A DNA stretch of 64,000 nucleotides from Planctomycetaceae bacterium (lineage in GTDB: Bacteria; Planctomycetota; Planctomycetia; Planctomycetales; Planctomycetaceae). The notes under the pieces are model-generated. The model worked only from the letters and a program-made list of their open reading frames with translations. It did not search any database and had not been told where the DNA came from. A program made the translations under genes and the position numbers. The DNA lies in NCBI GenBank assembly GCA_002726205.1, contig PBSL01000062.1:1-64000 (forward strand), read 5' to 3'. Positions 18,801-27,520 of this stretch are shown one piece after another (position 1 is the stretch's first letter; every line of letters begins with the position of its first letter).

Positions 18801-19013
18801 ATGCTCGTACTGTCAAGGAAGCCTGGAGAGCGGGTCATGATCGGGGAGAACGTCGTCGTGACGATTGTCCGGATCGGGCCAAACTCGGTTCGCCTGGGAA
18901 TAGACGCCCCGCGCGAGATGAACATCGTGCGTGAGGAGTTGTGTGTCGAGGAACCCGTGACGACGGGTGTCTCGGATTCGGTAGGTTCGGCGGTTGAACT
19001 GACCGAAGTCTAG
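18801..19013 (+). CDS. csrA: carbon storage regulator CsrA
   Basis: A 70-aa RNA-binding translational regulator. The N-terminal strand MLVLSRKPGERVMIG contains the conserved Leu4 and the Arg-x-x-x-Glu turn, and the C-terminal RNA-contact region reads VRLGIDAPREMNIVREEL. The length is typical (60-75 aa). CsrA dimers bind GGA motifs in mRNA leaders and usually block ribosome access; in flagellated bacteria it also acts with FliW, which is not in this window. The strong Shine-Dalgarno AAGGAG lies within a tandem duplication with two GGA motifs, which fits autoregulation. It is not tightly linked to the following DUF1501 gene (220-nt gap). Confidence 0.95.
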   Translation: MLVLSRKPGERVMIGENVVVTIVRIGPNSVRLGIDAPREMNIVREELCVEEPVTTGVSDSVGSAVELTEV

Positions 19014-19156
19014 GCCGCCGACCGCGGTTGGAATTCCAGGATGCCAGCCCTGGTTCTCGTGGTGGTTTTGGCTGCGCCGTGGCCAGGCCGGGACAGCGAC
19101 CGGCTTGCTGCCGGGCTCCCGGTTTCAGCGATGTCGCGATCGGGGCCCGCTTCTTG

Positions 19157-19185
19157 TTGTGGCGTCTGTCGGATCGCCGTAGAAT
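19157..19185 (+). promoter_or_regulatory. candidate promoter of the DUF1501/DUF1549 operon
   Basis: TTGTGG (19157-19162), 17-nt spacer, TAGAAT (19180-19185; 5 of 6 matches to TATAAT). It lies 48 nt before the ATG of the DUF1501 gene. The -35 match is weak. Confidence 0.35.
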
Positions 19186-19233
19186 CGGGAGACTCATCGA
19201 TGTCGAGGACCGGGTTCTGCGGAGACAGGGACG

Positions 19234-20610
19234 ATGCTGAACATCACGGGCCGGGGAACGGCACAGACCTGCGACGGCCTTTCACGTCGCGATTTCCTGC
19301 AGGTGGGATCGCTGGGTGCCGCGGGCGTCACGCTGGCGGACCTGGAGCGGGCGCGGGCCGAGGGGCAGGCCAACAAGGAAGATGACCGCAAGTCGGTGAT
19401 CATGATCTTCAACCTGGGTGCGCCCAGCCAGTTCGAGACTTTTGATCCGAAGCCGGAGGCTCCTGCCGAGATCCGCGGTCCGTTCAAGCCGATTCCGGTT
19501 GCCGGGGGCGGGTTCAACATCAGCGAGATTTTTCCGGGTCACGCGAGAAACGGCGAGAAGTTCTCGGTCGTCCGCAGTTGCTTTCACACCGCGGCGGCCG
19601 TTCACGACACCGGTCACCAGATGATGCAGACCGGGCGACTGTTCAGCGGCGGCATCAACTCGCCGCATGCCGGTTGTGTCGCGTCCTACCTGCAGGGTCG
19701 CCGCACCGATCTGCCCTCGCACGTGATTCTGCCCGAGCCGATGGGGCCGACCGGCGGCAACCTGCCTCACGGCCAGGACGCCGGATTCCTGGGCAAGGCC
19801 CACGATCCCTTCGTGCTGATGGCCGACCCGTCGAAGAAGAACTTCCGGGTGCCCGACCTGCAGCCACCCAAACAGATTGGCCAGGCGCGGCTGGACCGGC
19901 GACGACGGCTTCGCAAGATCGTCGATGAAACGGTCAAGGGTTTCGAGGCCAGCGAGAACGCCAAGCTGCTCGACAGCAGTTTCCAGGCCGCCTTCCGGAT
20001 CATCACCAGTGAACAGGCCCGCGCCGCCTTCGATCTCAGCAAGGAACCCAAGAAGGTCCGCGACCGCTACGGGATGACCCGCTTCGGACAGTGCTGCCTG
20101 CTGTCCCGGCGGCTGATCGAGGCCGGCGTCCGCTTCGTCACGGTCAACACGTTCCTGACGGTCTTCAACGAGATCACCTGGGACATCCACGGCACGAAAC
20201 CGTTCACCTCGATCGAGGGGATGCGAGACATCGTCGCGCCGATGTATGACCGGGGCTACAGCGCTTTGCTGGAGGATCTCGACGAACGCGGCCTGCTCGA
20301 AGACACGCTCGTCTGCAATCTCTCGGAGTTCGGCCGAACGCCCCGCATCAATCCCGCCGGTGGTCGCGACCACTGGCCCCAGTGCTGGAGCGCCTATTTC
20401 GCCGGTGGTGGCGTCCAGGGAGGACGAACCGTCGGTCGTAGCGATCCGATCGGAGCCTACCCGGTCGAACGTCCGGTCTCGCCGGCCAACGTCGTGGCGA
20501 CAATCTACAAGAGCCTGGGTTACGACCTGGAAACCGTGTTGCCGGGCCCGGCCGGACGGCCCTTCCCGCTGGTCAATCAGGGCACCGACCCCATCGACGA
20601 GTTGTTCTAA
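19234..20610 (+). CDS. DUF1501 domain-containing protein (Tat-exported)
   Basis: A 458-aa member of the DUF1501 family, which has an alkaline-phosphatase/sulfatase-like fold and unknown activity. The N-terminus carries a twin-arginine signal, LSRRDFLQVG (17-21 SRRDF). The family core is visible in IMIFNLGAPSQFETFDPKPEAP, FSVVRSCFHTAAAVHDTG, TWDIHGTKPF and LVCNLSEFGRTPRINPAGGRDHWPQCWS. Possible metal ligands are the conserved Asp/His in these blocks. It is followed 13 nt later by a DUF1549/DUF1553 gene and then a cytochrome-type gene, a pairing repeated in two other modules of this window, so these exported proteins probably work together. Confidence 0.9.
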   Translation: MLNITGRGTAQTCDGLSRRDFLQVGSLGAAGVTLADLERARAEGQANKEDDRKSVIMIFNLGAPSQFETFDPKPEAPAEIRGPFKPIPVAGGGFNISEIFPGHARNGEKFSVVRSCFHTAAAVHDTGHQMMQTGRLFSGGINSPHAGCVASYLQGRRTDLPSHVILPEPMGPTGGNLPHGQDAGFLGKAHDPFVLMADPSKKNFRVPDLQPPKQIGQARLDRRRRLRKIVDETVKGFEASENAKLLDSSFQAAFRIITSEQARAAFDLSKEPKKVRDRYGMTRFGQCCLLSRRLIEAGVRFVTVNTFLTVFNEITWDIHGTKPFTSIEGMRDIVAPMYDRGYSALLEDLDERGLLEDTLVCNLSEFGRTPRINPAGGRDHWPQCWSAYFAGGGVQGGRTVGRSDPIGAYPVERPVSPANVVATIYKSLGYDLETVLPGPAGRPFPLVNQGTDPIDELF

Positions 20611-20623
20611 GTGGCTGCAGACC

Positions 20624-23071
20624 ATGACGCACCCCCGCCGATGCCTGCTTCTGTTCGCCCTGCTCGTGACTTCCTCGCTACCGGTTGCCGGGGCTGCCGA
20701 CGCCGGGTCGCTGGTGCTGCTGCCGGGTAAGTGCACCCTGGTCGGCCCACGGTCGTCGCAGCAACTGCTGGCGGGCCTGGTTCGACGAGGCCGCTTCACC
20801 GGCACGCCGGCCACGGGCCTGGCCTGGTCGTCGTCGGACCCGAAGGTTGTCACGGTGGTTGACGGGACGGTTCGACCGACTGGCAATGGAACGGCCACCG
20901 TCACTGTTGGTCACAACAAGCTCTCGGCCACCGCCCGGATCACCGTCCGTGATTTCGACCGTCGGCACGCCTGGGATTTTCGGACGCACGTCCAGTCGGT
21001 GCTGTCCAAGGCCGGCTGCAATTCCGGTGCCTGTCACGGTGCGTTGGCCGGCAAGAACGGTTTCAAGCTTTCCCTGCGTGGCTACGACCCGCTGAGCGAC
21101 GTCCGGACGATCACCCGACAGAATCGCGGCCGCCGGGTCATCCCCAACGATCCCGGCCGCAGCCTGCTGCTGACCAAGCCGACCGGCACCGTGCCCCACA
21201 AGGGCGGCGTCCGTTTCGAGGAGGGTTCGCTCGAGTACCGCGTGTTGGCCGAGTGGATCGCCGACGGCCACCCTGCCCCCGCCGCCAAGGGGCCCCGGCT
21301 GGCGCGGCTGGAGATCCTTCCGGCCAACGCCGTGCTCAGCCCCGGCGCGCACCAGCAACTGGTTGTCCGCGCCCACTTCACCGACGGGCATGCCGAGGAC
21401 GCCACCCGCTGGACGAAATTCACGTCGAACAACACGACCGTTGCCGAGGTCGACGCGAAGGGGCGACTGCGAGTGACCGGCCAGGGCGAGAGCGCGATCG
21501 TCGCCTGGTATCTCAGCCGCAACGTCGTCGCCTCCATCAACGTCCCCTTTACCAACGACGCGGCCGACGCCGTTTTCGACAAGGCGGCCCGCAACAACTT
21601 CATCGACGACCTGGTCCTGGAAAAACTCAAGGGACTGGGGCTGCCTCCCTCGCCGACAGCCAGCGACGCCGAATTTCTTCGTCGCAGCTCGCTCGACACG
21701 CTCGGGGTCCTGCCCGACACCGCCGAGGTTCGCAGATTTCTCGACGACACCTCACCGGACCGCCGCCGCCGGCTCGTCGACCGACTGCTGTCGCGGCCCG
21801 AGTTTGTTGATTACTGGTCCCACAGGTGGTCGGACCTGCTGCTGGTCAACAGCAGTCGGCTCAAACCGGCCGCGATGAAAGCCTATTCCGCGTGGATCCG
21901 TGGCCACGTGTCCCGCAACACGCCCTGGGACCGGTTCGCTCGCGACCTGGTCACCGCGCGGGGCAGCACGCACACCAACGGGGCCGCCAATTTCTTCGTT
22001 CTTCACCGTGACCCGGCCGACATGGCCGAGACCGTCTCGATGGCCTTCCTGGGCATGTCGATCCAATGTGCGAAGTGCCATGACCATCCGCTGGAGAAGT
22101 GGACCAACGACGACTTCTACGGCATGGCCAACATGTTCTCACGCGTCCGCGCCAAGATTGCGCCCGAGGGCGGTGACGGCAACCACTCGATCTTCACGGC
22201 CACTTCCGGCGAACTCATCCAGCCAAGAACCGGCAAGGCCCGGCTCCCCAGACCACTCGACGGCAAGTCGATCGCGTTCGACCAGGCCGAGGATCGCCGT
22301 GTTCATCTGGCCAACTGGTTGACGTCTCCCGGGAACCCGTATTTCACCCGGGCCATCGTCAACCGGGTCTGGGCCAATTTCCTGGGCCGGGGCATCGTCG
22401 AGAACGTCGATGACCTGAGGCTGACCAACCCGCCGAGCAACGAGAAGTTGCTGGCGCGTCTGGCCGGCTTCCTCGTGGAGAACCACTACGATCTCAAGAC
22501 ACTGATTCGTCTGGTCATGAACTCGCAGACCTACCAGCGTTCCAGTCGTCCCGTGTCGGGCAACGAGGCCGACTCGCGATTTTATGCCCGCTACTACCCT
22601 CGCCGCCTGAAAGCCGAGGTACTGCTCGACGCCATCTCGGCCTCCACCGGGCAAGCCACGAAGTTCAAGGGGTACCCGGCGGGCACAAGGGCGATGCAGT
22701 TGCCCGACAGCAACGTCGCCTCGCGGTTCCTCAACACTTTTGGCCGGCCCGAGCGGACGATCACCTGCGAATGCGAACGGTCCGACGAACCGAGCATGGT
22801 GCAGGTGCTGCACATCGTCAACGGCGACACGCTCAACTCCAAGTTGGCGGCGGGCAGCAACCGGATCAGCGACTGGATCAGTGCCGGGTATCCCGATTAC
22901 CGCATCGTCGAATCGATCTACCTGGCCGCGCTTTCGCGGTATCCGACCAATCGCGAGATGTCCCAGGTGCTGACGGTCTTTGCCGAGACCAAGCCGGTTC
23001 AACGGCGACAGCTGATCGAGGACCTCTTCTGGGGTGTCCTCAGCAGCCGCGAATTCCTGTTCAATCACTAG
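20624..23071 (+). CDS. secreted DUF1549/DUF1553 protein with Ig-like and c-type haem motifs
   Basis: An 815-aa exported protein. It has a signal peptide (1-24), then a Big_2/Ig-like segment with GLAWSSSDPKVVTV, then KAGCNSGACHG with an unusual C-x4-C-H motif (Cys132, Cys137, His138). A second Ig-like segment precedes DUF1549 (FIDDLVLEKL ... RRSSLDTLGVLP ... YWSHRWSDLLLVN). A canonical haem motif CAKCH lies at 482-486, and DUF1553 follows (RRVHLANWLTSPGNPYFTRAIVNRVWANFLGRG). The start is ATG at 20624, 14 nt after the DUF1501 stop. These planctomycete surface proteins are thought to act in polymer degradation with DUF1501 partners; the reaction is unknown. Confidence 0.88.
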   Translation: MTHPRRCLLLFALLVTSSLPVAGAADAGSLVLLPGKCTLVGPRSSQQLLAGLVRRGRFTGTPATGLAWSSSDPKVVTVVDGTVRPTGNGTATVTVGHNKLSATARITVRDFDRRHAWDFRTHVQSVLSKAGCNSGACHGALAGKNGFKLSLRGYDPLSDVRTITRQNRGRRVIPNDPGRSLLLTKPTGTVPHKGGVRFEEGSLEYRVLAEWIADGHPAPAAKGPRLARLEILPANAVLSPGAHQQLVVRAHFTDGHAEDATRWTKFTSNNTTVAEVDAKGRLRVTGQGESAIVAWYLSRNVVASINVPFTNDAADAVFDKAARNNFIDDLVLEKLKGLGLPPSPTASDAEFLRRSSLDTLGVLPDTAEVRRFLDDTSPDRRRRLVDRLLSRPEFVDYWSHRWSDLLLVNSSRLKPAAMKAYSAWIRGHVSRNTPWDRFARDLVTARGSTHTNGAANFFVLHRDPADMAETVSMAFLGMSIQCAKCHDHPLEKWTNDDFYGMANMFSRVRAKIAPEGGDGNHSIFTATSGELIQPRTGKARLPRPLDGKSIAFDQAEDRRVHLANWLTSPGNPYFTRAIVNRVWANFLGRGIVENVDDLRLTNPPSNEKLLARLAGFLVENHYDLKTLIRLVMNSQTYQRSSRPVSGNEADSRFYARYYPRRLKAEVLLDAISASTGQATKFKGYPAGTRAMQLPDSNVASRFLNTFGRPERTITCECERSDEPSMVQVLHIVNGDTLNSKLAAGSNRISDWISAGYPDYRIVESIYLAALSRYPTNREMSQVLTVFAETKPVQRRQLIEDLFWGVLSSREFLFNH

Positions 23072-23103
23072 TGTCCCTGCCCCGGCAGGCTCGAGGCCCG
23101 TCC

Positions 23104-25941
23104 ATGCGATTCCCGCACCGTACCACCGCGACGACTCTCGCCCTGCTGGTCTCGATCCACACGGCCTGGGCTGCCGACCGACCGACGGTCGCCGAGACGA
23201 CTCGCCAGGCCCGGGGGATCCTGCAGAAGTACTGCACTGTTTGCCACAACGCCGATGATGCGGAGGGTGGGTTGGTCCTGACCACGCACGCGGGCGTGAT
23301 GAAGGGGGGCAAGACCGGCCCGTCGGTCATTGCCGGCAAGGCCGATGCCAGCCTGCTGCTGAAATTGCTTCGCCGCCAGGCCAAGCCATTCATGCCTCCC
23401 AAGGACAGTCGAGGTCCCCGGCCGTCGGAGATCGCCGTGCTCAGGGCATGGATCAACTCCGGAGCCAAGCCGTTTGCCTCCGACACCGCACCGCCCTCCC
23501 TGACGGTGCCCCGCATACCGACCCGTGGTCCGGTTCGCCAGCCCGTCAATGCCGTCGTCATCGCGTCTCACGGTCGCTGGTACGCCGCGGCCCGCACCGG
23601 CCGCATCGACGTGCTGCCCCTGCCTCTGGATCCCGCTGCCAAGCCGCTGGCCACGATCAGCGGGCTCCCCGGCCAGGTCACCGACCTGGCGCTCTCGACT
23701 GACAACCGCCGCCTGGCGGCTGCCGCGGGTGAACCGGGAATTTTCGGCGAGGCGAGGATCTTCGAGGTCAGCAAGGCGGGCGGGCTGAAACTGCTGCGGA
23801 CGATCCGCGGTCACCGGGACAGCCTCAACGCCGCCGCCCTCTCGGCCGACGGCCGCTTGCTGGCGACTGCGGCCTACGACCGCAGCATCCTTGTCTGGGA
23901 CACGGCCACGGGCCGGCGCCGGCTGGAACTGAAAGGCCACAACGGTCCGGTCACCGACGTGGCGTTTGATCCCCGCGGCCGGTTTCTCGTCTCCGCCAGT
24001 GGAGACCGGACCGTCAAGTTGTGGAGCCTGGAGAAGGGTGCCCGACTCGACACGCTGACCGAACCGACCAAGGGACAAAACACCGTCGCCGTCTCGCCCG
24101 ATGGCCGCTACATTGCCGCCGGCGGTATCGACAACCGGATCCGCATCTGGGAGGTCACCGGTGACGGCCGCGAGGGAACCAACACGATCCGTTTTTCCCG
24201 GTTCGCGCACCAGGCCCCGCTGCTCGACCTGGCCTTCTCGCCCGACGGCCGTCAACTCATCAGCGCGTCGGAGGACCTGTCGGTCAAGGCCTGGACGACG
24301 ACCAACTACAGCCAGATCCACCAGATTCCTGGTCAATCCGACTGGCCGGCATCGGTCGCGTCCACACCCGACGGCAAGGCGATTCTCGTCGGACGACTCG
24401 ACGGCACCACCGCGGTGTTGCCCGCCACGGGGTCCGGACCGGCCGCCGCCCCGGCCGTGCCGCTGACACGCTTGCCAGTACCCCGACCCCGTGACGACAA
24501 GGCTCCGCTCAAGCTTGCCCAGGGCAGCGAACGGGAACCCAACGACAAGCCGTCCCAGGCCACCGTGATGGTGGTGCCCGGCGTGGCGAGTGGCCTGTTG
24601 GCCGACGGCCCGCAGGCCGACGCCGACCTCTACCGGTTCGCGGCGAAGCAGGGCGAGAACTGGGTGATCGAAACACGGGCGCGGCGCGACAAGTCACCGG
24701 CGGACACGCGGGTCGAGGTCCTGCACGAGGATGGTCGACCGGTGTTGAGACTGCTGCTGCGGGCCGTCCGTGATTCGGCGATCACCTTTCGGCCGATCGA
24801 CTCCCGCGGCAACCAGGCCCGGTTGGACAACTGGGAGGAGATGGAACTCAACCAGTTCCTGTTCATGGAGGGCGAGGTGGTCAAGAACTTCCGCATGCCC
24901 CGGGGTCCTGACTCGGGGATGCAGTTCTACACGATCAGCGGACAACGGCGTTGTTTTTTCGACACCAGCGCAACCGCCCACCCGCGGAACACGGCCGTCT
25001 ACATCGTCGAACCCCATCGGCCGGGCAGCAAGTTTCCCGACAACGGACTGCCAGTTTTCCCGTTGTACTTTGCCAACGACGACGACGGGCGAAGGGAACT
25101 CGGCAGCGACTCGCTGCTGACCTTCACCGCACCCACCGGTGGCCACTACCTGGTCCGCGTGACCGACGTGCGGGGTTTCGGGGGTAAGAAGTTCAAGTAC
25201 CGCCTGACCATCCGGCAGCCCCGTCCCGGTTTCAAGGTCTCCATCGCGGGCAAGGACGCGACGATTCCGGCCGGCAGTGGACAACGCTTCACCATCAACC
25301 TCAACCGGATCGACGGCTTCAGCGGACCGGTCCGCGTCGAAATCGAGAACCTGCCGCCGGGTTTCTCGGCAACCACGCCCCTGGTCGTCGAAGCCGGTCA
25401 CCTCTCGGCCCAGGGCGTGATCAATGTCACTGCCGATGCCAAGGCGGCGCCCAAAGAGGCCTGGGCCAAGGTCCGGGTCGTGGCAAAAGCGCAGATCCTT
25501 GGCCAGGAAGTCGTCCAGCAGGCGGGTTCGCTGGGCAACTTGAAGATCGGCAAACCGCCCAAGGTGCTCGTGACGCTGATCCGTGATCCCGGCCGGCCGA
25601 AACCTGCTGCGGGAGAACCGGACCTGGTGATTGCCCCGGGCGAATCGATCACCGCGATGGTCCGGATCACGCGTAACGGCTTCAAGGGGGAACTGCGGTT
25701 CGACGTCGACAACCTGCCTCACGGCGTGATCGTCGACAATATCGGCCTTTCGGGAATCATGGTCCGCAGTGGAGAATCCGAACGCCAGATCTTCCTGACG
25801 GCGTCGAACTGGGTTTCCGAGACCCGGCGATTGATCCACGCGGTGGCCCAGCAGGAGGGTCGCCAGGCCTCGCGGCCAATTCGGATCGCCGTCCGCGCGA
25901 GGCAACAGGCGGTCAAGCCGGCCTCGCCGAAGAATAAGTGA
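23104..25941 (+). CDS. secreted cytochrome-like (PSCyt) protein with WD40 propeller and PPC-like domain
   Basis: A 945-aa exported protein: signal peptide (1-23, ...TAWA), then a planctomycete-type cytochrome domain with CTVCH (Cys44, Cys47, His48) and the downstream MPPK Met ligand region. A WD40 propeller follows (about 140-450; blades such as GHRDSLNAAALSADGRLLAT and DRSILVWDTAT). A PPC-like domain comes next (EREPNDKPSQATVM ... DADLYRFAAKQGENW), then Ig-like beta domains to the C-terminus. It is third in the DUF1501/DUF1549 operon (32-nt gap) and overlaps the acylphosphatase start by one base. It may be a haem-bearing scaffold on the cell surface. Confidence 0.85.
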   Translation: MRFPHRTTATTLALLVSIHTAWAADRPTVAETTRQARGILQKYCTVCHNADDAEGGLVLTTHAGVMKGGKTGPSVIAGKADASLLLKLLRRQAKPFMPPKDSRGPRPSEIAVLRAWINSGAKPFASDTAPPSLTVPRIPTRGPVRQPVNAVVIASHGRWYAAARTGRIDVLPLPLDPAAKPLATISGLPGQVTDLALSTDNRRLAAAAGEPGIFGEARIFEVSKAGGLKLLRTIRGHRDSLNAAALSADGRLLATAAYDRSILVWDTATGRRRLELKGHNGPVTDVAFDPRGRFLVSASGDRTVKLWSLEKGARLDTLTEPTKGQNTVAVSPDGRYIAAGGIDNRIRIWEVTGDGREGTNTIRFSRFAHQAPLLDLAFSPDGRQLISASEDLSVKAWTTTNYSQIHQIPGQSDWPASVASTPDGKAILVGRLDGTTAVLPATGSGPAAAPAVPLTRLPVPRPRDDKAPLKLAQGSEREPNDKPSQATVMVVPGVASGLLADGPQADADLYRFAAKQGENWVIETRARRDKSPADTRVEVLHEDGRPVLRLLLRAVRDSAITFRPIDSRGNQARLDNWEEMELNQFLFMEGEVVKNFRMPRGPDSGMQFYTISGQRRCFFDTSATAHPRNTAVYIVEPHRPGSKFPDNGLPVFPLYFANDDDGRRELGSDSLLTFTAPTGGHYLVRVTDVRGFGGKKFKYRLTIRQPRPGFKVSIAGKDATIPAGSGQRFTINLNRIDGFSGPVRVEIENLPPGFSATTPLVVEAGHLSAQGVINVTADAKAAPKEAWAKVRVVAKAQILGQEVVQQAGSLGNLKIGKPPKVLVTLIRDPGRPKPAAGEPDLVIAPGESITAMVRITRNGFKGELRFDVDNLPHGVIVDNIGLSGIMVRSGESERQIFLTASNWVSETRRLIHAVAQQEGRQASRPIRIAVRARQQAVKPASPKNK

Positions 25942-26204
25942 TGAGACGACGGCTGATCTATCACGGGCGTGTCCAGGGCGTCGGCTTTCGTTACACGGTC
26001 CGATCGATCTCCCGGCAACACGAGGTCCTCGGCTGGGTGAAGAACCTTGCCGATGGAACAGTCGAACTGGTCGTCGAGGCCGGGGCGGCTGAAATGGCCG
26101 GGTTCCTCGACGACGTGGCCCGTCGTTTCGATGGCCAGGTCACCAGCATCGATGACAAAACGCCGCCTGGCGAGCCATTGTCGGGATTCCGGATCCGTCA
26201 CTGA
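25941..26204 (+). CDS. acyP: acylphosphatase
   Basis: An 87-aa enzyme hydrolysing carboxyl-phosphate bonds. The family signature GRVQGVGFRYTV includes catalytic Arg17, and GWVKNLADGTVE supplies the catalytic Asn35. Length and motif spacing are those of the common acylphosphatase. ATG at 25941 overlaps the preceding TGA by one base; a GTG one codon earlier is possible but unnecessary. It appears to ride on the DUF1501 operon transcript by overlap, with no obvious functional link. Confidence 0.93.
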   Translation: MRRRLIYHGRVQGVGFRYTVRSISRQHEVLGWVKNLADGTVELVVEAGAAEMAGFLDDVARRFDGQVTSIDDKTPPGEPLSGFRIRH

Positions 26205-26285
26205 CGCTCGCGCGAGCGACAGCAGCCCAGGCCGACGGAGCGAGTCGTTCCGGTTGTATCGATCGAATCGGCATCTCACCGGTCC

Positions 26286-26318
26286 CGTGGTCGTAAAGAC
26301 ACCACGACCGTCTTTCCT
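26286..26318. repeat. nested alternative inverted repeats in the 248-nt gap after acyP
   Basis: Three mutually exclusive 6-bp pairings occupy this segment: CGTGGT (26286) with ACCACG (26301), GGTCGT (26289) with ACGACC (26303), and AAAGAC (26295) with GTCTTT (26309). No T tract follows. It could be a termination or attenuation element, or chance. The rest of 26205-26452 shows no gene. Confidence 0.35.
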
Positions 26319-26452
26319 CAGGCGATTGTGCAACCTAGAGTGAAGAGACGCCAACGGATCGGGACGTCGATCCGTAGGAAGGTCGAAGTGGCCAGGACGA
26401 CCGGCCGCGGGCTCACGTGCCAATACGCTTTGTTTCAGACGAGACGACCGCG

Positions 26453-27448
26453 ATGGGCAATCTCACCCAACTCGGACTCCTGGTCGCCCAGGCCGCGACT
26501 CCACAAGCCACGGCTGCGGCACCTGTCGCCGACGGAAGCTACCAGTGGGGCCTGGTCCTGGGCGTGACGCTGGCCCTGCTGGCCGGGCTGCTCTACGTCG
26601 CCTATTTTACCCGCACCGGCATCATCGCCCGTTCGACCACGATGGAAGCCACGCGGCAGCCATTGTTCCTGCTGCTGATGAACCTGGCCATCGTTTTCAT
26701 GATCATCCTGGCATTCCTGCCCCAGTTCACGATGGGCGAGGACATCAAGATGTTCAAGGACTGTGGACTGTCCACGATCCTGATCTGCGGCATCTTGCTG
26801 GCCGTCTGGACGGCCAGCACGAGCATTTCCCAGGAGATCGAGGGCCGCACGGCGATGACGTTGCTCTCGAAGCCGATCAACCGGCGCCAGTTCATCGTCG
26901 GGAAGTACTTCGGCATCCTGCAGGCGGTGTTGCTGTTGCTGATTCCGCTGATCGTCGTCTTCTGCGCATTGATCTACTACAAGGTCGGTTACGACGCCCG
27001 GGAAGTCTCGAAAGAGGTTCCCGAGTTCTTTGACCTGGAGAACATGCGGCCGAACATGGATCGGCTGTTGCCGGTGTTGCAGGCGATTCCACCGATGGCA
27101 CTGGTCTTTTTCGAGGTGGCCGTGCTGGCAGCCGTCAGCGTGTCGATCTCCACCCGTGTTCCCCTGGTCGTGAACATCACCGGTTGTTTCGCGATCTTTG
27201 TCGTCGCCCATCTCGCCCCGGTTCTCGTACAGCAGGAGGGACAGGGCTTCGAGCCGGTCCAATTTGTGGCCAAGTTGATCGCGATCATGCTGCCGGGTCT
27301 TGAGTTTTTCAACACCCAGACGGCGGTCTCGACCGACACGATCGTTGCCCCGGCCTACCTGGGCACCGCTTTGCTGTACTGTACGGCCTACTGCACGATG
27401 GCAATCCTGTTGGCCTTTATTCTCTTCGAGGATCGCGACTTGGCCTAG
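26453..27448 (+). CDS. ABC-2 type permease-like membrane protein
   Basis: A 331-aa integral membrane protein. Hydrophobic segments lie near 33-53, 75-93, 108-124, 155-175, 215-235, 242-258 and at the C-terminus. The sequence between the third and fourth ([28 protein letters not shown]) is the conserved coupling region of ABC-2 permeases such as the NosY type. The ATG at 26453 is preferred to a GTG 12 codons earlier because the membrane-protein character starts after it. No ATPase partner is adjacent: the next gene is a fused permease/nucleotide-binding protein with a degenerate ATP site. Confidence 0.75.
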   Translation: MGNLTQLGLLVAQAATPQATAAAPVADGSYQWGLVLGVTLALLAGLLYVAYFTRTGIIARSTTMEATRQPLFLLLMNLAIVFMIILAFLPQFTMGEDIKMFKDCGLSTILICGILLAVWTASTSISQEIEGRTAMTLLSKPINRRQFIVGKYFGILQAVLLLLIPLIVVFCALIYYKVGYDAREVSKEVPEFFDLENMRPNMDRLLPVLQAIPPMALVFFEVAVLAAVSVSISTRVPLVVNITGCFAIFVVAHLAPVLVQQEGQGFEPVQFVAKLIAIMLPGLEFFNTQTAVSTDTIVAPAYLGTALLYCTAYCTMAILLAFILFEDRDLA

Positions 27449-27520
27449 GAACTCCCCGGCTTCCCCGGCTACGATGAGGTTGGGGATTTTTCCGGGCGGG
27501 CTTGGCGGGGAGGTGTACCC

